Positions 6,643 through 12,431 of a DNA stretch of 12,431 nucleotides are shown one piece after another (position 1 is the stretch's first letter; each line of letters starts with the position of its first letter). Origin of the DNA: JAVBOO01 sp031550435 (GTDB lineage: Bacteria > Bacillota > Clostridia > Lachnospirales > WRAX01); the NCBI GenBank assembly GCA_031550435.1, contig JAVBOO010000043.1:1-12431 (forward strand). The letters are read 5' to 3'. The notes below the pieces were generated by a model. It was not told the DNA's origin, searched no databases, and was given only the letters and a program-made list of their open reading frames with translations. A program made the translations under genes and the position numbers.

Positions 6643-6777
6643 CATATTGGGAAGTGTTGAAAATTGCGCACGAAACCCACTTTAGTGGGTTGAGCGAGCG
6701 GCGCTCTCCATTGAAAAATGGTGTTTTTCCATTTTTAATGGAAAGCCGCAAGGCGATTTTTCAACATGCCATATTGG
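6643..6777. mobile_element. MITE-like hairpin element with 8-bp flanking direct repeat
   Basis: The direct repeat CATATTGG at 6643-6650 and 6770-6777 brackets a 119-bp stretch whose ends are inverted: TGTTGAAAA (6655-6663) and TTTTCAACA (6758-6766). Inside are three hairpins: AACCCACT/AGTGGGTT (6674-6691), GAGCG/CGCTC (6692-6706) and a 14-bp stem with one bulge (6707-6742). No coding sequence is carried. Short inverted ends plus a target-like duplication are the marks of a non-autonomous mobile element. It sits in the murD-ftsW spacer, which would otherwise be about 45 bp, so operon mRNA contains the folded element. It could instead be a structured repeat spread by another route; the family is not known to me. 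Confidence 0.6.
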
Positions 6778-6797
6778 CGCGGCATTTCGAAGTTTAC

Positions 6798-8156
6798 CTA
6801 GCCTAAATTCTTCACAAAACTCTTGAACAAATAACCTCTTTGCTCATAATTATCAAACATATCCAAGCTTGCGCAAGCAGGTGACAAAAGTACGCATTCC
6901 CCGGGCAGTGCCCTGCTGTGACACAGCTCAACTGCGGATTTCAGGCTGTTGGTTTTCTCGTAGTTCGTGAACCCGTGCGCTTTGCAGTTTTCGGCAATTT
7001 GATCGGCGGTTTCGCCTATGAGCGCAATAAACTTGACCTTTCCGTCAAAAAGCTTGACCCATTCGGAGAAATCTACTTTCTTGTCCTGTCCGCCTCCGAT
7101 AAGCAACACGGTCTTTGTGATGCCCTCGAGCGCTTTGACTGCTGCGTCAACGTTTGTTGCCTTTGAGTCGTTATAGTATTCCACACCGTTTATTTCGGCA
7201 CAAAACTCGACTCTGTGCTCTATTCCCCTGAAATCCCTTAGAACCTCGCGTATAATTTCTAAAGGAACGCCGGCGCATACGGCCATGCCGGCCGCCGCCA
7301 TGCAATCTTCGATTACATGATCGAACGCTGTATTGATTTCTGCTCTGGAAATCAATTTTTCTGTTTTACCGTTCCATTTGAGGATAAGGTCTCCGTCCTT
7401 CAAAAAGATACCGTCCGGTAACTCGAACTTCATGCTGAAGAACATGACGTTTGCTTTTGTTCTTTCCCACATGGCGCGGCATGCCTCGTCATCAAAGTTA
7501 AGAACAAGGAAGTCGCCTTCACCTTGATTTTGGAAAATGCGTTCTTTCATCTCTATGTACTTTTCAAGCGTTTTATGGCGGTTTATATGGTCGGGGGTAA
7601 TATTGATAACAGCGCTGATTTTCGGGCGGAAATCTACGGTTGATTCCATCTGGAAGCTAGAAATCTCGACGACGGCAAAGCAGTCCTTGGGTATATCGAG
7701 TGCCTCGTCGCAAAAAGGAGTGCCTATATTGCCTACGGTAACGCTTCCGGGGCGGTACGCGTTCATAATCCGGCCGGTCAGAGTTGTAGTCGTCGTTTTA
7801 CCGTTTGTTCCCGTAATTGCGACTATTGGAGCCGAACAGCAGCGAAAACCCAGTTCGACTTCGCTTAAAACGGGTATTCCGGCCTGTTTGGCCTTTTCGA
7901 TAAACGGAAGGTCGATAGGTATGCCGGGGCTGAGCACGAGACAATCAAAATCCTTGACAATATCGTCGGGATTTCGGCCAAAGCGCATATGCGCGCCGAT
8001 TTTTTCGAGTCTTTCGCAGTCGCCGTCTGAAATTTCGCTTCTGTCTTTCACATCCGCCACGGTTACGTCTGCATCAAGCCTTCTTAGCAGAACAGCGGCA
8101 GAAATGCCCGAGCGGGCAACGCCGCACACAAGAAATTTTTTGTTTTTAAATTCCAT
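6798..8156 (-). CDS. murD: UDP-N-acetylmuramoylalanine--D-glutamate ligase
   Basis: Adds D-glutamate to UDP-MurNAc-L-Ala using ATP, a cytoplasmic step of peptidoglycan precursor synthesis. The 452-residue protein has an N-terminal nucleotide-sugar-binding domain (VCGVARSG, 10-17), the ATP-binding loop GTNGKTTTT (116-124), EISSFQM (164-170), the probable carbamylated lysine Lys204 in MKERIF, DSKATN (330-335) and SPACASLDMFDNYEQRG (425-441) in the C-terminal domain. The central motif usually written HNxxN reads HVIED here (280-284), so its first Asn and last Asn are replaced. ATG 8156 is preceded by GGAGGAA. It follows mraY by 12 bases and is followed, after the MITE-like element, by ftsW. Confidence 0.96.
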   Translation of the reverse strand: MEFKNKKFLVCGVARSGISAAVLLRRLDADVTVADVKDRSEISDGDCERLEKIGAHMRFGRNPDDIVKDFDCLVLSPGIPIDLPFIEKAKQAGIPVLSEVELGFRCCSAPIVAITGTNGKTTTTTLTGRIMNAYRPGSVTVGNIGTPFCDEALDIPKDCFAVVEISSFQMESTVDFRPKISAVINITPDHINRHKTLEKYIEMKERIFQNQGEGDFLVLNFDDEACRAMWERTKANVMFFSMKFELPDGIFLKDGDLILKWNGKTEKLISRAEINTAFDHVIEDCMAAAGMAVCAGVPLEIIREVLRDFRGIEHRVEFCAEINGVEYYNDSKATNVDAAVKALEGITKTVLLIGGGQDKKVDFSEWVKLFDGKVKFIALIGETADQIAENCKAHGFTNYEKTNSLKSAVELCHSRALPGECVLLSPACASLDMFDNYEQRGYLFKSFVKNLG

Positions 8157-8168
8157 AGCTTCCTCCGT

Positions 8169-9158
8169 CTAAAACACCGAATTTGAGGCAAGATAGCCAA
8201 CAAGGCACGCAACAGCAGTCGCGATATAAAACATGGCTACTATTTTTGTTTCTCCGGTACCGCCAAGTTCAAAATGATGGTGCAGCGGAGCCATCCTGAA
8301 TATGCGTTTGCCCTCGCCGTATCTCTTTTTTGTATACTTAAACCAACTGACTTGAAGCATAACCGACAGTTCTTCGACCAGATACACGATACCGACTATG
8401 CAAATCAAAAGCGGCATACGAAGGAGCACTGCCGTCGAAGCGACGAGGCCGCCAAGCGCCAGAGAGCCGGTGTCGCCCATAATGATTCTCGCCGGATGAG
8501 AGTTAAAAAGCAGGAAGCCCAAAAGACTGCCGGCTGCGGCTCCGAGTATCGGAAGAAGCCCGGAGTTTAGCCCGAGCGCAACAAAAGCAAAAAACGTAAC
8601 GACGAGAAGCGTTACACCTGCCGCCAATCCGTCAAGCCCGTCCGTGAAGTTAACACCGTTGACCGTTCCGACCATTACAAAGAACAGGAAGGGGTAAAAC
8701 ATAAAGCCGAGGTCAACATAATTGTCCGTAAACGGTATAAATATCTTTGTGTCTATACCCGATGAAGCATAGATATAATATGCGAAGACCGCGGTGATTA
8801 TTATCTGCCCTATCATTTTATAAGAGGCCTTAAGACCGCGGTTGTTTTTTTTGACGACTTTCAGATAGTCGTCGATAAACCCGATAATCGCATAGCCGAT
8901 CGTAACGAACATTACAATAAGCCCGTCATAGTTCTTATTAATAAAGAACACGGCAGAGATAACAAGCGAGAACAATATAACAAGGCCGCCCATGGTAGGA
9001 GTACCTGCCTTTTTTTGGTGCGATTTCGGTCCTTCGTCGCGGATATACTGCCCAAACTTGATTTTTGTCAGATAGGGTATCAGCAAGGGGCACAGAACGA
9101 CACTCGCCAAAAATGATATGAGCAGCGCATATATCGCACTGTTTACGGAATATTCCAA
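8169..9158 (-). CDS. mraY: Phospho-N-acetylmuramoyl-pentapeptide transferase
   Basis: Integral membrane enzyme that transfers phospho-MurNAc-pentapeptide from UDP to undecaprenyl phosphate, making lipid I on the inner face of the membrane. Motifs typical of MraY are all present (numbering from TTG 9158): PTMGG near 54-58, FIDDYLK with the Asp pair at 96-97, NFTDGLDG with Asp173 and Asp176, MGDTGS with Asp229 and the MraY-specific PLHHHFE near 291-297. About ten membrane segments are expected. For the start I prefer TTG 9158, giving 329 residues, because GGAG (9167-9170) is 8 nt before it; the longer GTG start at 9167 would leave the ribosome binding site overlapping the start codon. It lies between murF and murD in one transcript. 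Confidence 0.95.
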   Translation of the reverse strand: MEYSVNSAIYALLISFLASVVLCPLLIPYLTKIKFGQYIRDEGPKSHQKKAGTPTMGGLVILFSLVISAVFFINKNYDGLIVMFVTIGYAIIGFIDDYLKVVKKNNRGLKASYKMIGQIIITAVFAYYIYASSGIDTKIFIPFTDNYVDLGFMFYPFLFFVMVGTVNGVNFTDGLDGLAAGVTLLVVTFFAFVALGLNSGLLPILGAAAGSLLGFLLFNSHPARIIMGDTGSLALGGLVASTAVLLRMPLLICIVGIVYLVEELSVMLQVSWFKYTKKRYGEGKRIFRMAPLHHHFELGGTGETKIVAMFYIATAVACLVGYLASNSVF

Positions 9159-9181
9159 GTGATTCACTCCAAAGTAAATGC

Positions 9182-10552
9182 TTATTTTATTATTGAGGTA
9201 ATTATTTCTTCAAATTTCAGAGCTCTGGAAGCTTTAACAAGTACGGTGTCGCCCTGTATCAAAAGCCCCTTAAGCTCCGATATAAGAGCGCTCTTCGAAT
9301 CGAAGTGCGTAACCGCTGTTTTGCCGTTCGAAAGCTCTGCGCATTTTTCGGCAGTCAGCCTTATTTTGTCTCCGAAGGTGAAAACATAGTCGAAGTCTTT
9401 TTCGGCAAGGTCTTCGCCCAGCTCGGCATGCAGCCTTTCGGCCTCTACTCCGAGCTCGCGCATGTCTCCGAGCACGCAGAACTTCCTGCCTTTGGCAAAA
9501 GCAAGCACTTCAAACGCCGCCTGCATTGAAGAAGGGCTCGCGTTGTACGCATCGTCGATTACTGCTACTCCGTCTTTTGTGTCATGTATTTCCATGCGAC
9601 TGTCCGACGGTTTGAATTTTTCTATGCCGCTCTTGATTTCGCTTAGCGTCAGCCCGTAAATATCGCCGACTGTCGCGGCGCACATCGCGTTTATCACCAT
9701 ATGCCTTCCGGGTACGGGAACAAAAATGCGTTCCTTTGCTCCTGAGGCTTTTATAAGCGTAAACGTTACACCTCTTATCCCATTATATTCTATATCTTCA
9801 CACGAGAAATAATTGTCGGATTTTGTTCCGAAATATAGGCTGCCCTTATATTTTTCTTTTAGGGAGAAAAGCATGTCGTCGTCCGCGTTTAGAACTATGC
9901 GGCCGTTTTTGTCAAGAGAGTCGATAAGCTCGCATTTTGCCCTCATTATGCCTTCACGTGAGCCGAGTATTTCAATGTGCGAAAATCCTATATTCGTGAT
10001 TACCGCTGTTTCGGGCTTGGCAATGCCTGCAAGCTCTTTGATCTCCCCAAAATTTCTCATACCCATTTCGATTACCGCACATTCATGCTTGTCATTAAGC
10101 TCAAGCAACGAAATCGGCATTCCTATATCGGTGTTGAGATTGCCCTTTGTTTTCATTGTGTTGTATTTTTCGCTCAAAACACAGGCAATCATGTCTTTTA
10201 CAGTCGTTTTGCCGACAGAACCGGTTACCCCGATTACGTGCACGTTAAAAAGCGAGCGATAATACTTTCCGAGCAGTTTCAGGGCCTTAAGCGTACTGTC
10301 GACGTATATAACCGGCCGGTCGCCAAATTGTCTGTCCTGCTCGCAAAAAACCGCTGCGGCACCGTTGTTGAACGCCGATTCGATATAGTCATGGCCGTCA
10401 ACGTTTTCTCCCTTAATAGCGACGAAAAGCTTGCCGCTCAAATCTCCGCGAGAATCCGTTGCAGCGCCGTTTATCGAAACTCCGGCATACGCGCCGGCGT
10501 TCAGTTTTCCGCCGACGGCCTCGCATATTGTTGAAAGCTTCATAGGTTTCAT
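9182..10552 (-). CDS. murF: UDP-MurNAc-tripeptide--D-Ala-D-Ala ligase
   Basis: Joins D-Ala-D-Ala to UDP-MurNAc-tripeptide with ATP, completing the cytoplasmic pentapeptide precursor. The 456-residue product shows TDSR (32-35) in the substrate domain, the ATP loop TGSVGKTT (110-117), GNLNTDIGMP (137-146), a probable carbamylated Lys206, NADDD (222-226), GRHMVINAMCAA (282-293) and DDAYNASPSSM (333-343), which is characteristic of MurF. The ATG at 10550-10552 overlaps the murE stop in an ATGA, indicating translational coupling, with an AAGGGGGC stretch upstream; a second in-frame ATG three codons later is possible. The pairing with murE directly upstream and mraY directly downstream matches the order of the reactions. 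Confidence 0.96.
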   Translation of the reverse strand: MKPMKLSTICEAVGGKLNAGAYAGVSINGAATDSRGDLSGKLFVAIKGENVDGHDYIESAFNNGAAAVFCEQDRQFGDRPVIYVDSTLKALKLLGKYYRSLFNVHVIGVTGSVGKTTVKDMIACVLSEKYNTMKTKGNLNTDIGMPISLLELNDKHECAVIEMGMRNFGEIKELAGIAKPETAVITNIGFSHIEILGSREGIMRAKCELIDSLDKNGRIVLNADDDMLFSLKEKYKGSLYFGTKSDNYFSCEDIEYNGIRGVTFTLIKASGAKERIFVPVPGRHMVINAMCAATVGDIYGLTLSEIKSGIEKFKPSDSRMEIHDTKDGVAVIDDAYNASPSSMQAAFEVLAFAKGRKFCVLGDMRELGVEAERLHAELGEDLAEKDFDYVFTFGDKIRLTAEKCAELSNGKTAVTHFDSKSALISELKGLLIQGDTVLVKASRALKFEEIITSIIK

Positions 10553-12003
10553 AGTGTCGCCCCCTTGGCGGCAAGAGCTTCTTTTGCGACTATTCTGTCG
10601 TCAAAGCTGATTCTGCGCTTGTTTTCGTATTCTTGATAATCTTCGTGGCCCTTGCCCGCGATAATAACGCAGTCTCCGCTTTCGGCAATCTCAAGGGCTT
10701 TAAAGATCGCAAGCCTTCTGTCGGGCTCGCTTATGTACCGGCAGCAGGTCGGTGCAATTCCCGGCAAAATTTCGGCTATTATACTCTCGGGTTCTTCGCT
10801 TCTCGGGTTGTCGGAGGTAACAACGCAAAAATCGGATAATTCCCCCGAAACTCTTCCCATAATCGGTCTCTTTGTTCTGTCCCTGTCGCCGCCGCAGCCG
10901 AAAACGGTGATAACCCGTTTTTCCGTGAAGGAGCGGACAGCTTTTATCACCTTTTCCAAACCGTCGGGCGTATGCGCGTAATCGACTATAACGCCGATTT
11001 CGAGGTCGTTCTTGACCGGCTGTATTCTGCCCGGTATAACTCTAACGCTTAACAGGCCTTCGGCTATAACGTTATACGGTATGCCGGCTTTCTTTGCGGA
11101 TGCAATTGCTGCCAAAGCGTTGTAAACGGAAAAGCTTCCCGGTATCGGCAGGAAGAAGTGCTCTCCGTTAAGATCAAAATCCGTTCCGTCAGGAGAGAAT
11201 TTAAGATTTTCGGCGCGAAAATCCGATTCGGCTTCAACGGAATATGTAAAGCGTTCGCATAACGAATCTTTTGAAATCACAGAGGAAGACTTGTCGTCCG
11301 CATTAAGTACAGCAGAGTCAGAAAGTTTGAAAAGCCTCGATTTTGCGGCCAGATACTCTTCAAATGTCTTATGGAAATCCAAATGGTCTTGCGTCAGGTT
11401 TGTAAAAAGGGCGTGAGAAAAATGGAGGGCGCTAAGTTTATGCAGCGCGAGTGCATGGCTTGTCGCCTCCATGAAAATATCGCTTACGCCTTCGTTCCTC
11501 ATGGCGGTAAAAATCCGAAACAGGTCGATTGTGTCGGGAGTTGTAGACGTCGCGTATTTGAAACGGCGTTCCTCGCCGTTTATTCTGACGCCGGCGGTTC
11601 CGATTACACCGCATTTTCTGCCGGCTGTTTTATAAATACCCTCCAGGAAATACGTTGTGCTGGTTTTGCCGTTTGTTCCGGTAACTCCGACCACATTTAT
11701 GCCAGAGAGCGGATCACCGTAAAATTCCTTGCAAACGAATCCGAGTGCCTCTCTGGAGTTTTCGACCTTTACACAAGGCAATTGTGGCCTGTTCTCAAGC
11801 TCGGCTTCGCATAAAATTGCCACAGCCCCGTTTTTAACGGCTGTTTCGATATGCTCGTGCCCGTCTCCCGATATACCCTTTATGCATATATACAGCGAGC
11901 CTTCTGCCACGTCGGCCGGGTCTTTCGTTATATGGCAGACCTCAGCATCGCCGTTTGTTACAACGCTATATATGATGTTTTTTATTAGCAATGAAAATTT
12001 CAA
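10549..12003 (-). CDS. murE: UDP-MurNAc-dipeptide--meso-diaminopimelate ligase
   Basis: Adds the third amino acid to UDP-MurNAc-L-Ala-D-Glu. Motifs seen are the ATP loop GTNGKT (109-114), STTPDT (153-158), SHALAL (182-187), NLTQDHLDFH (202-211), a probable carbamylated Lys221, VIVDYAHTPDGLE (338-350), GCGGDRDRTKRP (369-380) and DNPR (398-401). DNPR is the motif of enzymes that use meso-diaminopimelate rather than lysine, so the cell wall is predicted to be of the DAP type. I start at TTG 12003, giving 484 residues beginning MKFSLLIK, because GAGGTGG lies 5 nt upstream; the frame also offers GTG at 12012, but that codon lies inside this ribosome binding site. It is the first gene of the operon and overlaps murF by 4 bases. 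Confidence 0.96.
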   Translation of the reverse strand: MKFSLLIKNIIYSVVTNGDAEVCHITKDPADVAEGSLYICIKGISGDGHEHIETAVKNGAVAILCEAELENRPQLPCVKVENSREALGFVCKEFYGDPLSGINVVGVTGTNGKTSTTYFLEGIYKTAGRKCGVIGTAGVRINGEERRFKYATSTTPDTIDLFRIFTAMRNEGVSDIFMEATSHALALHKLSALHFSHALFTNLTQDHLDFHKTFEEYLAAKSRLFKLSDSAVLNADDKSSSVISKDSLCERFTYSVEAESDFRAENLKFSPDGTDFDLNGEHFFLPIPGSFSVYNALAAIASAKKAGIPYNVIAEGLLSVRVIPGRIQPVKNDLEIGVIVDYAHTPDGLEKVIKAVRSFTEKRVITVFGCGGDRDRTKRPIMGRVSGELSDFCVVTSDNPRSEEPESIIAEILPGIAPTCCRYISEPDRRLAIFKALEIAESGDCVIIAGKGHEDYQEYENKRRISFDDRIVAKEALAAKGATL

Positions 12004-12021
12004 AAAAACCACCTCGATATC

Positions 12022-12049
12022 ATTTTAAGGGATAAGGTGAAAAAGTCAA
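12022..12049 (-). promoter_or_regulatory. Promoter of the murE operon
   Basis: On the minus strand TTGACT (12044-12049) and TAAAAT (12022-12027) are spaced by 16 bp. The start of transcription would be near 12015, leaving a very short leader in front of the TTG start. The ribosome binding site GAGGTGG is at 12009-12015. Another promoter further upstream cannot be excluded. Confidence 0.5.
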
Positions 12050-12099
12050 GCAAACATATCATAATACTATTCCAAGCCGAGCCTTAATATGCTTGTTTG
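12047..12099. repeat. Imperfect inverted repeat overlapping murE -35 box
   Basis: CAAGCAAACATAT (12047-12059) can pair with 12087-12099 at all but one of 13 positions, one of them G-U, around a 27-nt centre. The left arm covers half of the -35 box of the murE promoter. It could be an operator or simply a structured spacer. Confidence 0.35.
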
Positions 12100-12176
12100 C
12101 ATCCGAGGATGAGACAAAGCGCATCTGCACCGAAATCGCGAAAGGTCAGACTCGGCTGCGGATTAAACACATGGGG

Positions 12177-12215
12177 CTAATCTCGAAAGTGTTTTATGCG
12201 GCAGATTACTTCCGC
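12177..12215 (-). repeat. 39-nt motif, second copy (minus orientation)
   Basis: On the minus strand this begins GCGGAAGT and contains CCGCATAAAA, and it matches 1820-1858 (plus strand) at 30 of 39 positions without gaps. It lies in the untranslated region between the right insertion sequence and murE, 127 bases upstream of the promoter -35 box. No protein is encoded. Confidence 0.5.
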
Positions 12216-12225
12216 GTAATAAGAC

Positions 12226-12253
12226 AAAAAGAAACACCCGGTCGAGATGTTCC
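12226..12253 (-). terminator. Terminator downstream of right transposase
   Basis: On the minus strand GGAACATC and GGTGTTTC pair over 8 positions (two G-U) around a 7-nt loop and are followed by TTTTT (12226-12230). It lies 22 bases beyond the transposase stop and would keep its transcript out of the mur operon. Confidence 0.6.
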
Positions 12254-12275
12254 TTCTTAGTAAATTAGAAAGTGT

Positions 12276-12431
12276 TCACACTAAAATTGCATCAAAAACC
12301 ATAGCCAAGTTAACAACCGCTATATAAGACGAATCCAGCTTGTCATAACGAGTGAAAACCTTACGAAACCGCTTTATTCTCAGAAAGAAGCGCTCAATCT
12401 CGTTCCTGCGTTTATAAAGCCTTTTGTCGTA
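12276..12431 (-). CDS. IS5-family transposase, C-terminal fragment (second element)
   Basis: The last 51 codons of a transposase whose start lies beyond the right edge. The peptide reads YDKRLYKRRNEIERFF, then RFRKVFTRYDKLDSSYIAVV, and ends in AILV before a TGA at 12276-12278. The Y-K-x-R-N-x-I-E-R-F-F string contains the Glu of the DDE triad as in IS5-family (IS427-like) transposases, and TRYDKL matches the family C-terminus. It differs clearly from the fragment at the left edge (about 14 of 34 positions the same), so it is a different element. The stop codon lies in AGTGTGAACACT, which resembles the element's terminal repeat; the end is expected between about 12250 and 12276. Confidence 0.85.
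   Translation of the reverse strand, partial: YDKRLYKRRNEIERFFLRIKRFRKVFTRYDKLDSSYIAVVNLAMVFDAILV

Noticed and set aside
6626..6751. 42-codon N-terminal extension of FtsW
   Set aside because: It is read through the hairpin element, contains no conserved residues, and a good ribosome binding site precedes ATG 6625.
1..12431. CRISPR array, tRNA or rRNA genes
   Set aside because: No regularly spaced repeats, no tRNA-like cloverleaf with a GGTTCGAATCC-type arm and no long rRNA match were seen. ATACCGCATAA at 1831-1841 is like a short 16S string, but its flanks are not.

Overview
The window looks like the chromosome of a low-to-mid GC Gram-positive anaerobe of the class Clostridia. The grounds are a murE-murF-mraY-murD-ftsW block in the order seen in Firmicutes dcw clusters, a MurE with the DNPR motif of meso-diaminopimelate-adding enzymes, a long Bacillus-type pyruvate kinase, an AgrC-like kinase and AGGAGG-type ribosome binding sites. 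The exact genus cannot be read from the sequence.

Left part (1-1546). The window opens inside the 3' end of an IS5-family transposase (stop at 105-107). Directly after it lies an AT-rich reverse transcriptase gene (117-1160) that has motifs A to E but lacks the expected N-terminal part. It resembles the defence-associated, 'unknown group' reverse transcriptases (DRT2-like is my best guess) and was probably cut by the insertion sequence. The AT-rich DNA downstream has no convincing gene, but holds two pairs of 8-bp direct repeats, each with a TTT spacer and an 11-bp period, and then a 15-bp stem with a 7-nt loop exactly where base composition changes. This arrangement resembles the arm and core sites of a tyrosine-recombinase attachment site, so the reverse transcriptase may be cargo at the end of an old integrated element.

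Middle part (1547-5444). Two further strong inverted repeats are followed by a good promoter, a leader of about 200 nt and an orphan AgrC/GHKL-type sensor kinase on the plus strand. A bidirectional terminator separates it from pyruvate kinase (pyk, minus strand), which has its own promoter.

Right part (5474-12049). Five genes on the minus strand form a peptidoglycan-precursor and division operon, transcribed murE, murF, mraY, murD, ftsW. MurE and MurF finish the UDP-MurNAc-pentapeptide, MurD adds D-Glu earlier in the same route, MraY makes lipid I, and FtsW polymerises lipid II at the septum. The operon starts at a promoter just upstream of murE and ends at a strong terminator after ftsW; the usual neighbours (mraW, ftsL, pbpB/spoVD before; murG, ftsQ, ftsZ after) are absent. 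A roughly 119-bp, hairpin-rich, MITE-like element flanked by an 8-bp direct repeat sits between murD and ftsW.

The window closes with an untranslated region carrying inverted repeats and a 39-nt motif that also occurs in the kinase leader, then a terminator and the 3' end of a second, different IS5-family transposase on the minus strand. The two transposase 3' ends face each other across the window.
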